From Streptomyces sp. NRRL WC-3626 (lineage in GTDB: Bacteria > Actinomycetota > Actinomycetes > Streptomycetales > Streptomycetaceae): 64,000 nucleotides of DNA. Shown here piece by piece: positions 52,307 to 60,440 of the stretch (position 1 is the first letter of the stretch; every line of letters starts with the position of its first letter). The notes beneath the pieces are model-generated. The model worked only from the letters and a program-made list of their open reading frames with translations. It had not been told where the DNA came from and ran no database searches. Made by a program: the position numbers and the translations under genes. The stretch covers positions 45,185 to 109,184 of the forward strand of contig NZ_JOCA01000027.1 in assembly GCF_000718785.1 (NCBI RefSeq). The letters run 5' to 3'.

Positions 52307-53458
52307 ATGAATCTGGAGCTCAGCGAGGAGCAGGAGGACGTCCGCCGGCTCGCCCGGGACTTCGTGGAGCGTGAGGTGGTGCCCCACGCCACCGCCTGGG
52401 ACCGTGCAGAGGAGGTCGACCGCGGCATCGTGAAGAAGCTCGGCGAGGTCGGCTTCCTGGGCCTGACGATCGACGAGGAGTACGGCGGTGGCGGCGGTGA
52501 CCATCTCGCGTACTGCCTGGTCACCGAGGAGCTGGGCCGCGGCGACTCCTCCGTGCGCGGCATCGTCTCCGTCTCCCTCGGCCTGGTCGCCAAGACTATC
52601 GCCGCGTGGGGGAGCGAGGAGCAGAAGCGCGCCTGGCTGCCCGGCCTGACCTCCGGCGCGTACGTGGGCTGCTTCGGCCTCACCGAGCCGGGCACCGGCT
52701 CCGACGCCGGCAGCCTCACCACCCGCGCGGTGCGCGACGGCGACGACTACGTCGTCGACGGAACCAAGATGTTCATCACCAACGGCACCTGGGCCGACGT
52801 CGTCCTGCTCTTCGCCCGCTCCACCGACGCCCCCGGCCACAAGGGCGTCTCCGCCTTCCTCGTCCCCACCGACACCCCCGGCCTGACCCGCCGTACCGTC
52901 CACGGCAAGCTCGGCCTGCGCGGCCAGACCACCGCCGAACTCGTCCTCGAGGGCGTGCGCGTGCCCGCCTCCGCGATGCTCGGCGAGGAGGGGAAGGGCT
53001 TCTCCGTCGCCATGTCGGCCCTCGCCAAGGGCCGGATGTCGGTCGCGGCCGGCTGCGTCGGCATAGCGCAGGCCGCCCTGGACGCGGCCGTGCGGTACGC
53101 GGGGGAGAGGGAGCAGTTCGGCAAGCCCATCGCCCGGCACCAGCTCGTCCAGGAGCTGATCAGCGACATCGCCGTGGACGTCGACGCCGCCCGGCTGCTC
53201 ACCTGGCGGGTCGCCGACCTGATCGACCGGGGCCGGCCCTTCGCCGTCGAGTCCTCCAAGGCCAAGCTCTTCGCCTCGGAGGCCGCCGTCCGCGCCGCCA
53301 ACAACGCCCTCCAGGTCTTCGGCGGTTACGGCTACATCGACGAGTACCCGGCCGGCAAACTCCTGCGCGACGCCCGGGTGATGACCCTCTACGAGGGCAC
53401 CAGCCAGATCCAGAAACTGGTCATCGGCCGCGCGCTGACCGGGGTTTCGGCTTTCTGA
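52307..53458 (+). CDS. Acyl-CoA dehydrogenase
   Basis: 383-aa FAD enzyme introducing the alpha-beta double bond of an acyl-CoA. Motifs: LELSEEQEDVRRLARDF, YVGCFGLTEPGTGSDAGSL, KMFITNGTWADVV, REQFGKPIARHQLVQELI, FGGYGYIDEYPAGKLLRDARVMTLYEGTSQIQKLVIGRAL with the catalytic Glu in YEGTS. The pattern fits short/branched-chain enzymes. ATG at 52307. It is divergent from its probable TetR repressor. A palindromic hairpin follows the stop. Confidence 0.93.
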   Translation: MNLELSEEQEDVRRLARDFVEREVVPHATAWDRAEEVDRGIVKKLGEVGFLGLTIDEEYGGGGGDHLAYCLVTEELGRGDSSVRGIVSVSLGLVAKTIAAWGSEEQKRAWLPGLTSGAYVGCFGLTEPGTGSDAGSLTTRAVRDGDDYVVDGTKMFITNGTWADVVLLFARSTDAPGHKGVSAFLVPTDTPGLTRRTVHGKLGLRGQTTAELVLEGVRVPASAMLGEEGKGFSVAMSALAKGRMSVAAGCVGIAQAALDAAVRYAGEREQFGKPIARHQLVQELISDIAVDVDAARLLTWRVADLIDRGRPFAVESSKAKLFASEAAVRAANNALQVFGGYGYIDEYPAGKLLRDARVMTLYEGTSQIQKLVIGRALTGVSAF

Positions 53459-53477
53459 GTACGGTCTGAGTAGCTGA

Positions 53478-53503
53478 GCGGATGTGGCCGCGGCCACATC
53501 CGC
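53478..53503. terminator. Perfect 26-base palindrome after the acyl-CoA dehydrogenase gene
   Basis: GCGGATGTGGCCG / CGGCCACATCCGC pair with no loop base. In RNA it would form a tight hairpin, with tip bases unpaired, between the dehydrogenase stop and the YiaAB gene. It could also be a dimer binding site, since it lies 15 bases before the next ATG. Confidence 0.65.
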
Positions 53504-53517
53504 CGATTCTTGTCCCC

Positions 53518-53805
53518 ATGAGCGACACACCGGTCAAGCAGCAGAGCACGGCCGCCTTCTACGGTCAGGCCGTCGCGTCCTTCGGAGTGGCCCTGGGCGC
53601 CACCGCGGTCGGCATCTTCAACCTCCAGACCGACGCCTGGGTCCGTGCCTTCCTGGGCATCGCGGTCCTGTACCTCGTCACCTCCGCCTTCACCCTCGCC
53701 AAGGTCATCCGTGACCGTCAGGAGGCCGGGCAGATCGTCAACCGGGTCGACCAGGCCCGGCTGGAGAAGATGCTCTCCGAGTACGACCCGCTGCAGAAGC
53801 TGTGA
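53518..53805 (+). CDS. YiaAB two-helix membrane protein
   Basis: 95-aa protein with two TM helices (FYGQAVASFGVALGATAVGIF, VRAFLGIAVLYLVTSAFTLAKV), matching the YiaA/YiaB domain. The tail RDRQEAGQIVNRVDQARLEKMLSEYDPL is charged. Function unknown; a role in membrane stress is suggested for the family. ATG at 53518, with weak RBS. Confidence 0.87.
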   Translation: MSDTPVKQQSTAAFYGQAVASFGVALGATAVGIFNLQTDAWVRAFLGIAVLYLVTSAFTLAKVIRDRQEAGQIVNRVDQARLEKMLSEYDPLQKL

Positions 53806-53876
53806 CGAAGGGTGCGCTAAGCGCCCGCTCACCCTTGCCGGTATGGTGTTGCCCCTGTCAGCGAATGGGGTGAGCG

Positions 53877-54506
53877 ATGAGTACGGCGGAGGAGACGGCC
53901 GGCGGTGAGGCGCAGCCGTGGGGTGAGGTCACGCCCGACGCGGCCCGACGGCTGCTGCTCGCCGCGGTGGAGGCGTTCGCGGAGCGCGGCTATCACGCCA
54001 CCACGACCCGCGACATCGCGGGCCGCGCCGGGATGAGCCCGGCCGCGCTCTACATCCACTACAAGACCAAGGAAGAGCTGCTCCACCGCATCAGCAGGAT
54101 CGGCCACGAGAAGGCCGTCGAGATCCTGCGCACGGCGGCCCGCGCCGAGGGCAGCCCGACGCGGCGGCTCGCCGAAGCGGTCAGCTCCTTCGTCCGCTGG
54201 CACGCGGGCGGCCGCACCACCGCCAGGGTCGTGCAGTACGAACTCGACTCGCTGGGCCCCGAGGCCCGCGCCGAGATCGTCGGGCTGCGCCGGCAGGTCG
54301 ACGCCGAGGTGCGCGGGATCATCGAGGAGGGCGTGCGCTCCGGCGAGTTCGACGTCCCCGACGTGCCGGGCACGACGCTCGCCGTGCTCTCCCTGTGCAT
54401 CGACGTGGCCCGCTGGTTCAACGTCGACGGGCCCCGCACCCCCGAGGAGGTCGGCGCGTTGTACGCCGACCTCGTGCTCAGGATGGTCGGGGCCGCGCGG
54501 GGCTAG
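53877..54506 (+). CDS. TetR family regulator (convergent with MaoC)
   Basis: 209 aa. HTH: LLLAAVEAFAERGYHATTTRDIAGRAGMSPAALYIHYKTKEELLHRIS. C-terminal ligand domain with ARVVQYELDSLGPEARAEIVGLRR. The stop (TAG) overlaps the MaoC stop by a shared CTAG at 54503-54506. The palindrome CTAAGCA-AC-TGCTTAG beyond the MaoC gene is its likely operator. ATG follows GGGGTGAG. Confidence 0.9.
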   Translation: MSTAEETAGGEAQPWGEVTPDAARRLLLAAVEAFAERGYHATTTRDIAGRAGMSPAALYIHYKTKEELLHRISRIGHEKAVEILRTAARAEGSPTRRLAEAVSSFVRWHAGGRTTARVVQYELDSLGPEARAEIVGLRRQVDAEVRGIIEEGVRSGEFDVPDVPGTTLAVLSLCIDVARWFNVDGPRTPEEVGALYADLVLRMVGAARG

Positions 54507-54964
54507 AGGTAGTAGCGGGCCACCGACTCGGCGACGCACACCGGCTTGTCGCCGCCCTCGCGCTCCACGGTGAAGGCCGTGGCCACCTGCACCCCGCCCT
54601 GCACCTCGTCGACCGAGGTGATCGTCGCGGTCGCGCGCACCCGTGAGCCGACCGGCACCGGGGCGGGGAAGCGGACCTTGTTGGTGCCGTAGTTGACACC
54701 CATCCTCACGCCCTCCACCGCGATCAGCTGGGGGCCGAACAGCGGGAGCAGCGACAGCGTGAGATAGCCGTGCGCGATCGTCGTCCCGAACGGTCCCGCC
54801 GCCGCCTTCTCCGGGTCGACGTGGATCCACTGGTGGTCCCCGGTGGCCTCGGCGAACAGGTCGATCCGCTTCTGGTCGACCTCCAGCCAGTCGGTGTACC
54901 CCAGCCGCTCGCCCACCGCCGCCTTCAGTTCGGCGACGGACGTGAAGATCCTCGGCTCTGCCAT
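54503..54964 (-). CDS. MaoC family enoyl-CoA dehydratase
   Basis: 153-aa single hot-dog domain hydratase. FAEATGDHQWIHVDPEKAAAGPFGTTIAHGYLTLSL carries the hydratase-2 catalytic Asp/His pair (D-x4-H) and the GxxxAHG turn. It hydrates (R)- or trans-2-enoyl-CoA in fatty acid or polyketide-precursor metabolism. ATG at 54964, about 46 bases from the operator dyad. It converges head-to-head with its probable TetR regulator and is divergent from soxR. Confidence 0.93.
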   Translation of the reverse strand: MAEPRIFTSVAELKAAVGERLGYTDWLEVDQKRIDLFAEATGDHQWIHVDPEKAAAGPFGTTIAHGYLTLSLLPLFGPQLIAVEGVRMGVNYGTNKVRFPAPVPVGSRVRATATITSVDEVQGGVQVATAFTVEREGGDKPVCVAESVARYYL

Positions 54965-55009
54965 GTTCCGGCCTCTCGCGTCACGTGGTCGCAGCGCATC
55001 GGTATGCGC

Positions 55010-55032
55010 ATGCCTAAGCAACTGCTTAGCAT
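55010..55032. promoter_or_regulatory. Palindrome CTAAGCA-AC-TGCTTAG between maoC and soxR
   Basis: Perfect 16-base dyad with 7-base arms and a 2-base centre, flanked by ATG(C)/CAT. It is 46 bases from the maoC start and 62 bases from the soxR start. Its resemblance to known TetR boxes of acyl-CoA genes and its place next to TetR/maoC suggest the TetR at 53877 as owner. A SoxR box (CCTCAAG-type) is a weaker alternative. Confidence 0.8.
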
Positions 55033-55093
55033 GGTGTGCCGGACAGTCCCTGTCAACGGAACCGGCCGCCGGACGGGTGGGTAGGGTTCGGGG

Positions 55094-55558
55094 GTGCACC
55101 GGATTCCCGAGAAGATCCACGAGCTCACGGTCGGACAGCTCTCCGCACGCAGCGGCGCCGCGGTCTCGGCCCTGCACTTCTACGAGTCCAAGGGCCTGAT
55201 CAGCAGCCGCCGCACCTCGGGCAACCAACGCCGCTACAGCCGTGACACCCTGCGCCGGGTCGCCTTCGTCCGCGCCGCCCAGCGGGTCGGCATCCCGCTC
55301 GCCACGATCCGCGAGGCGCTCGCCGAGCTGCCCGAGGAACGCACGCCCACCCGGGACGACTGGGCGCGGCTCTCCGAGGCGTGGCGCTCGGAGCTGGACG
55401 AACGCATTCGGCAGCTCAACCGTCTGCGTGATCACCTCACGGACTGCATCGGCTGCGGCTGTCTCTCGCTGGACAGCTGCGTCCTGTCCAACCCCAACGA
55501 CATCTCCGGCGACCACCTCACAGGCTCCCGCCTGCTCCCAGAACCAAACCCCCACTGA
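55094..55558 (+). CDS. soxR: Redox-sensitive MerR-family regulator SoxR
   Basis: 154-aa [2Fe-2S] regulator sensing redox-active compounds (in streptomycetes often actinorhodin-like quinones). N-terminal Mer[47 protein letters not shown]. The cluster ligands are in [16 protein letters not shown] at 55094 lacks an RBS and TAGGGT lies 8 bases upstream, suggesting a leaderless transcript. Divergent from maoC. Typical targets (ABC exporter, monooxygenase) are not adjacent. Confidence 0.95.
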   Translation: MHRIPEKIHELTVGQLSARSGAAVSALHFYESKGLISSRRTSGNQRRYSRDTLRRVAFVRAAQRVGIPLATIREALAELPEERTPTRDDWARLSEAWRSELDERIRQLNRLRDHLTDCIGCGCLSLDSCVLSNPNDISGDHLTGSRLLPEPNPH

Positions 55559-55705
55559 CCACAAGCACGCTCCCGCACGGCGCTCGCGTCCTCGTCCGCC
55601 GCGGCGACACCGTGACCGCGCACCGCCCGCCAGTACAGGTCGTCCCCGGAGCCAACGGGGGTGCGGCATCCCCGGCGCACCCCCTTGCCCCCGTTGCTCC
55701 CTCTC

Positions 55706-56308
55706 TCAGGCCGACACCAGCAGCCTCGCGCTGCGGGCGTCCGCCAGGGCTCCGGAGGTGAGCACGGGGCGCGGTACCAGGATTCCGCAGCCCGTGCAGA
55801 CCGGGCCCGTCGACGGCTCGTGATCCAGGTCGTAGCGCCACATGAGCCGTTCCCCCCGGCACACGGGGCATGCCGCACCCGGCTCCCGCTCCAGCGCGGC
55901 TATCAGCCGCCGCAGCACCTCCGCCAGCGGCTCACGCGGGTGCACCCGCGGGTCGTCGCACCAGGCCACACCGAAACCGCCCCAGGTCAGCCGGTGCCAG
56001 TCGTCCACACTGCCCGGCCTGCGCAGCCCGTCGTGCTTCTCCTTCCTGCGGCGGTCGGCGAACTCCACCTCGTAGGCCAGCCAGACCGCCCGGGCCTCCT
56101 CCAGTTCGTCCAGTGCGGCCACGAGCCGCGCCGGGTCGACGGAGCGGTCCTCGGGATCGAACCCGGCCCTCGCGCACAGATGGTCCCAGGTCGCCCGGTG
56201 CCCATAGGGAGCGAACCGCTCAAGGCACTTGCGCAGCGAATAGCGCCGCAGCGCCAGATCGCTCCGGGGATCTCGGACCTGTCTCGCCAGACTCCGGAAA
56301 CCGGCCAT
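55706..56308 (-). CDS. Hypothetical protein with C-terminal zinc ribbon
   Basis: 200 aa. The N-terminal part is a helical, Arg/Glu-rich region (LRRYSLRKCLERFAPYGHRATWDHLCARAG, LVAALDELEEARAVWLAYEVEFADRRR). The C-terminal 60 residues have CPVCRGE and VCTGCG, a four-Cys zinc ribbon. Conservation among streptomycetes seems likely, but I cannot name the family. ATG at 56308. No close partner; the soxR gene is convergent, 147 bases away. Confidence 0.75.
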   Translation of the reverse strand: MAGFRSLARQVRDPRSDLALRRYSLRKCLERFAPYGHRATWDHLCARAGFDPEDRSVDPARLVAALDELEEARAVWLAYEVEFADRRRKEKHDGLRRPGSVDDWHRLTWGGFGVAWCDDPRVHPREPLAEVLRRLIAALEREPGAACPVCRGERLMWRYDLDHEPSTGPVCTGCGILVPRPVLTSGALADARSARLLVSA

Positions 56309-56666
56309 CGTCCTGCACCTCCGTCACACCTGCACCTGTAATCCGGTCACTTCGGCGTCGTCGAACGGACGTCGCCGAGTAGACGTATCGACACGCGATT
56401 CGGCTCCATCCTTTTTTCGATGGCCCCCGTCAGCCGGCCGCGGGGACCCACCGGTCAACTCCCGTGGTCCCTGCTTCAGTTGTGGTCGCACACGGGGATA
56501 CCGGCGGTAACCCGCTCCCTGCCTTCCCCGCGGGGAGAAACCTCTCCCCGACAGCCTGAGAACTCCCCGCGGCCTCTACGGGTTCCTGAAGACCGGACCG
56601 ATATGCGTGCCCGACGGAAAACGGCGGCGGGCCACCGCCCACCGCCGTCCGCCCCGCACCACCCGC
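56309..56666. other. Intergenic region between the zinc-ribbon gene and DUF1343 gene
   Basis: 358 bases without a convincing gene. It includes a terminator for the DUF1343 gene at its right end (56617-56648) and a T6 tract near 56412. Small open frames are not supported by start sites or family pattern. Confidence 0.5.
56617..56648 (-). terminator. Rho-independent terminator after DUF1343 gene
   Basis: On the minus strand: ACGGCGGTGGGC, a 4-base loop, GCCCGCCGCCGT, then TTTTCC. 11 of 12 pairs form, and the U-run supports a real terminator. It is 18 bases after the DUF1343 stop. Confidence 0.85.
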
Positions 56667-57917
56667 TCAGCGGTACAGCAGGTACCCCCGCCGCATCCGC
56701 CGGAACCCCGCCAGCTCATCCCGCCAGCCGGCGACCACCTCGTCCGTGTCCGCGCCCGCGTCGATCATCGTGCGTACGCGCGTGGAGCCGGTCAGCCTGT
56801 CGATCCATTCGTCCGGACGCCAGGCGAACCCGCTCCACGAGCGCTTGGCGCTGATCAACAGCCCGATCCCGGTCCGCACCGGATCGAACGCCGCGCGGTC
56901 GTGTACATGCAGCTGGACACCCCCGATGGTCTTCCCCTGGAACTTGGAGAACGTCGGCGCGAAGTACGCCTCCCGGAACCGCACGCCCGCGAGCCCCAGC
57001 TCGTTCGCCGCCTCCGCCCAGCGCCCGTCGATCCCCTCCGCGCCCAGCAGCTCGAACGGCCGGGTGGTCCCGCGCCCCTCCGACAGGTTCGTCCCCTCGA
57101 ACAGACAGGTCCCCGGGTACACCAGCGCCGTCTCCGGTGTCGGCATGTTCGGGCTCGGCGGCACCCACGGCAGCCCGGAGGCGTCGTAGAAGTCCGACCG
57201 CCGCCAGCCCGACATCGTCACGGTCTCCAGCGGCACCGGCGTGGTCAGGAACTCCCCGTTGAACAGCCGTGCCAGCTCCGCGACGGTCATCCCGTGCGCC
57301 TGCGAGATCGGCTGCCGTCCGACGAACGTCGCGAACTCCTTGTGCAGCACCGGCCCCAGCGCGGCCCGCCCGGTGACCGGGTTCGGCCGGTCCAGTACGA
57401 CGAACCGCCTGCCCGCGAGCGCGGCCGCCTCCATGCAGTCGAACAGGGTCCAGATGTACGTGTAGAAGCGCGCGCCGACGTCCTGGATGTCGAAGACGAC
57501 CGTGTCCACGCCCGACGCGGTGAAGACGTCGGCGAGTGCCTGACCGCTCTTCAGATACGTGTCGTAGACGGGCAGGCCGGTCGCCGGGTCGTCGTAGCGG
57601 CCCTCCGAGCCGCCCGCCTGGGCGGTGCCCCGGAAGCCGTGCTCGGGACCGAAGACGGCGGTCAGGGCCACCCGGTCGTCGGCGTGCATCACGTCCACGA
57701 TGTGCCGCACCTCCCGGGTGATGCCCGTCGGGTTGGTGACCACGCCCACACGCTGCCCGTCGAGCAGCGCGTAACCGTCCGCGGCGAGCCGGTCGAACCC
57801 GGTGCGCAGCCCCCGGCCGGGCCCGTGCCCCGGCCCGGACGCGGCGGCCGCCGGTGCGGCGGAGGCCGCCACCGCGGCCGTGGTGGTGGCGAGCAGGCTT
57901 CGTCTGGACAGCTTCAT
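56667..57917 (-). CDS. DUF1343 exported protein (NamZ-like exo-N-acetylmuramidase family)
   Basis: 416 aa. Twin-arginine signal SRRSLLATTTAAVAAS to AAAA, so exported folded. Domain motifs: RVGVVTNPTGITREVRH, LTAVFGPEHGFRGTAQAG, VFDIQDVGARFYTYIWTLFDCMEAA, VLDRPNPVTG, SPNMPTPETALVYPGTCLFEGTNLSEGRGTTRPFELLGA. The family includes B. subtilis NamZ, which releases N-acetylmuramic acid from peptidoglycan ends. A cell-wall recycling role is likely. GGAGG lies 7 bases before the ATG at 57917. Monocistronic. Confidence 0.88.
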   Translation of the reverse strand: MKLSRRSLLATTTAAVAASAAPAAAASGPGHGPGRGLRTGFDRLAADGYALLDGQRVGVVTNPTGITREVRHIVDVMHADDRVALTAVFGPEHGFRGTAQAGGSEGRYDDPATGLPVYDTYLKSGQALADVFTASGVDTVVFDIQDVGARFYTYIWTLFDCMEAAALAGRRFVVLDRPNPVTGRAALGPVLHKEFATFVGRQPISQAHGMTVAELARLFNGEFLTTPVPLETVTMSGWRRSDFYDASGLPWVPPSPNMPTPETALVYPGTCLFEGTNLSEGRGTTRPFELLGAEGIDGRWAEAANELGLAGVRFREAYFAPTFSKFQGKTIGGVQLHVHDRAAFDPVRTGIGLLISAKRSWSGFAWRPDEWIDRLTGSTRVRTMIDAGADTDEVVAGWRDELAGFRRMRRGYLLYR

Positions 57918-58026
57918 ACGGTGACCTCCGTGATCGCGGCGGGTGTCATGAGCACGCACGCTAGCGCGCGTGACCGCGCCGGGGAACGCACCGCACCGGG
58001 CCCGCGCCCAGCACCCCTTCCACCGG

Positions 58027-58044
58027 GCATACCGACCGGTTAGT
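58027..58044. promoter_or_regulatory. Motif B operator before SDR gene
   Basis: GCATACCGACCGGTTAGT, 41 bases before the SDR ATG. It shares the 14-base core with sites at 40050-40067 and 62724-62741. It lies just upstream of the operon that includes the TetR gene at 59308. Confidence 0.8.
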
Positions 58045-58084
58045 CTGACGCCGGAACCGCTGGGAGCCGCGTCGAAGGAGTCCG

Positions 58085-58858
58085 ATGATGCAAGCCGAGC
58101 AGAGTGCGAAGGTGGTCGTCACGGGGGCCGGGGGCGGCATCGGGGCGGCACTCGCCCGCCGCTTCGCCGCGCAGGGGGCGCGGGTCGTCGTCAACGACCT
58201 CGACGCCGGCCGCGCGAAGGCCGTCGCGGAGGAGATCGGGGGCCTGGCCGTGCCGGGCGACGCGTCCTCGATCGTCGCCGAGGCCCGGGACGCGCTCGGC
58301 GGCACGGTCGACGTGTACTGCGCCAACGCGGGCGTCGGACGGGACGGCGGGGAGCCCGGCGAGCCGCTCGACGAACAGGGCTGGGCGCTCTCCTGGGACG
58401 TCAACGTCATGGCGCACGTCCGCGCGGCGCACGCACTGCTCCCCGACTGGCTGGAGCGCGGCAGCGGCCGCTTCGTCTCCACCGTCTCCGCCGCCGGACT
58501 GCTCACCATGATCGGCACCGCCCCCTACAGCGTCACCAAGCACGGCGCCTACGCCTTCGCCGAGTGGCTGTCACTGACGTACCGCCACCGCGGGGTGAAG
58601 GTCCACGCGATCTGCCCGCAGGGTGTGCGCACCGACATGCTCGACGCCACCGGCAGCGCGGGCGACCTGGTCCTCAAGCCGACCGCGATCGAACCGGAGG
58701 ACGTGGCCGACGCCCTCTTCCGCGGTATCGAGGAGGACCGCTTCCTGATCCTGCCGCACCCCGAGGTCGCCGAGTACTACCGCACCCGCGCCACCGAACC
58801 GGACCGCTGGCTGACCGGCATGAACCGCCTCCAGCAACAGTGGGAGGCCACCCGGTGA
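58085..58858 (+). CDS. Short-chain dehydrogenase/reductase
   Basis: 257-aa NAD(P)-dependent oxidoreductase. Cofactor loop VVVTGAGGGIGAALARRF, acidic VVNDLDAG suggesting NAD, NNAG-like YCANAGVG, catalytic Ser in STVSAAGLL and YSVTKHGAY (Tyr, Lys). ATG at 58085 (a second ATG at 58088) with GGAG upstream. Followed by an overlapping AMP-ligase remnant and a TetR gene. It probably acts on a hydroxyacyl-CoA or similar in a lipid catabolism operon controlled through motif B. Confidence 0.92.
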   Translation: MMQAEQSAKVVVTGAGGGIGAALARRFAAQGARVVVNDLDAGRAKAVAEEIGGLAVPGDASSIVAEARDALGGTVDVYCANAGVGRDGGEPGEPLDEQGWALSWDVNVMAHVRAAHALLPDWLERGSGRFVSTVSAAGLLTMIGTAPYSVTKHGAYAFAEWLSLTYRHRGVKVHAICPQGVRTDMLDATGSAGDLVLKPTAIEPEDVADALFRGIEEDRFLILPHPEVAEYYRTRATEPDRWLTGMNRLQQQWEATR

Positions 58859-59330
58859 CCGCCTCCCGCCACGCCGGCAAGCCCTGGCCGAGGGGCTGGT
58901 CGTCGAGCAGGGCCGGCTCCGCGTCGTCGACCGCAGGAAGGACATGATCAACGCGCCCGCCGGGGGTCTGGGGGCGTCCCCCGGAGAACGCGGCAAGGTG
59001 TGGCCGCGCGAGGTCGAGGACGTCCTCCACACGCACCCGGCGGTACGCGAGGCCGCCGTCGTCGGCGTCCCCGACGGCTACCCCGGGGAGACCGTCAACG
59101 CCTTCGGCAGCCTGCGCCCCGGCGCCGAGGCCGACCCGGACGCACTCGCCGCCCCCTGCGGGGAGAGACTGGCCGCCTACACGTATCCGCGCCAGGTGGA
59201 GATCCTGCCGCAGCTGCCGAAGGCGGCCAGTGGGAAGATCCTCCGGCGGGAACTGCGTTCCCCGGCCCACGAGAACCAGCAGCGACACGGAAAGGCGGGT
59301 GGCGGAAGTGCCCAGGACGACGGACGGTGA
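58855..59330 (+). pseudogene. Internally deleted AMP-binding (acyl-CoA ligase) gene remnant
   Basis: A GTG at 58855 (ATGA-type overlap with the SDR stop) begins VTASRHAGKPWPRGWSS and stops after about 30 codons. In another frame, the C-terminal domain of an acyl-CoA ligase starts near 58895: EGLVVEQGRLRVVDRRKDMINA, then PREVEDVLHTHPAVREAAVVGVPDGYPGE and LPKAASGKILRRELRS with the catalytic Lys. The whole ATP-binding N-terminal domain (about 400 residues) is missing, and a frameshift joins the two ends. The remnant runs into the TetR start by 22 bases. It reads as an ancestral SDR-ligase-TetR operon. Confidence 0.78.
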
Positions 59331-59901
59331 CGGGACTCCCGTGCCACAGCGGCTCCTGGCCGCCGCCACCCGGCTCTTCGCCGAGCAGGGATACGACCGC
59401 ACCTCGGTGCAGGAGATCGTCGAGGCGGCCGGCGTCACCAAAGGGGCCCTCTACCACTACTTCGGCTCCAAGGACGACCTGCTCCACGAGGTGTACGCGC
59501 GCGTGCTGCGCCTCCAGCAGGAACGCCTCGACCGGTACGCGGACGCCGACGAGCCGATCGAGAAGCGGCTGCGCGGCGCGGCGGCCGACGTCGTCGTCAC
59601 CACGATCGAGAACCTCGACGACGCGTCGATCTTCTTCCGCTCCATGCACCACCTCGGCCCGGAGAAGAACAAGCAGGTACGCGCCGAGCGCCGCCGCTAC
59701 CACGAACGCTTCCGCGCGCTGATCGAGGAGGGCCAGCGCGAGGGCGTGTTCTCCACGGCGACCCCGGCCGACCTGGTGGTCGACTACCACTTCGGCTCCG
59801 TGCACCACCTGTCGACCTGGTACCGCCCCGACGGCCCGCTCAGCCCGCAGGAGGTCGCCGGCCATCTGGCCGACCTGCTGCTGCGGGCCCTGCGTCCCTG
59901 A
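59308..59901 (+). CDS. TetR family regulator, probable regulator of motif B genes
   Basis: 197 aa. HTH: RLLAAATRLFAEQGYDRTSVQEIVEAAGVTKGALYHYFGSKDDLLHEVYARV. The C-terminal domain (SIFFRSMHHLGPEKNKQVRAERRRYHERF) is of the FadR/KstR-like TetR type that binds acyl-CoA. GTG at 59308 overlaps the AMP-ligase remnant. It sits in the unit behind the motif B operator at 58027 and close to that at 62724. I infer autoregulation and control of the acyl-CoA genes that follow. Confidence 0.9.
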   Translation: MPRTTDGDGTPVPQRLLAAATRLFAEQGYDRTSVQEIVEAAGVTKGALYHYFGSKDDLLHEVYARVLRLQQERLDRYADADEPIEKRLRGAAADVVVTTIENLDDASIFFRSMHHLGPEKNKQVRAERRRYHERFRALIEEGQREGVFSTATPADLVVDYHFGSVHHLSTWYRPDGPLSPQEVAGHLADLLLRALRP

Positions 59902-60440
59902 CGCCCCCGGGGCGGCCCGCCGGCAGGTCGAGCAGGGCCGCAGCGGCCGGGTCGCGCGGCCTCGGCCCCGCCCGGCCGGGCTGCGTGTGCGTCGCCCCCG
60001 CCCGGCCGGTACCCACCGTGCGCCCCGGATCGGGCCGGCGGACCGTGACGCACGGCAGCCCGCCCGCTCACGATCGGCCGGGGCGGCGCCACCCCCGATC
60101 CCGGCCCGCACCGGCTCCACCGGCAGCCCCGCCTGCGCGACGTCACACGTGAGGCGACGCCACAGCCCGCAGTGCGCGGCCGGCCGCCGTACGGCCGTCT
60201 CCCCGGACCGGCCCCCGCGCGGAAGCCCGTGAACGGCTCCTCCGCCGGATCCGCGATCAGGGTCCGGCCGGCCGCGGCGAGCGGATCTCATACCGGCGCG
60301 GTGGGCCACGGACCACGCGCCCCCGAAGCCCTCACCGCGGCCCGGCCGCCGGCCCGCAGTCCCCTGCCGCCTGCGCGCCTTCCCGCGGGCACCGGCGCTG
60401 CCGGACCACGCACCTTCCGGCGGCTACCGGAGCCGGGGCC
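59902..60440. other. 539-base gap without a recognisable gene
   Basis: Very GC-rich and Arg/Pro/Gly-coding in every frame. I found no credible ORF, RNA, operator or repeat. It may be a degraded gene, since the base bias is uneven, but I could not match it to any family. Confidence 0.5.

Noticed and set aside
55010..55032. SoxR operator
   Set aside because: The arms CTAAGCA/TGCTTAG differ from the CCTCAAG-type SoxR box, and the TetR/maoC neighbour gives a better explanation.
59902..60440. Possible genes on either strand between TetR and the acyl-CoA dehydrogenase
   Set aside because: No RBS, no motif, uneven codon bias; could be a relic but not supportable.
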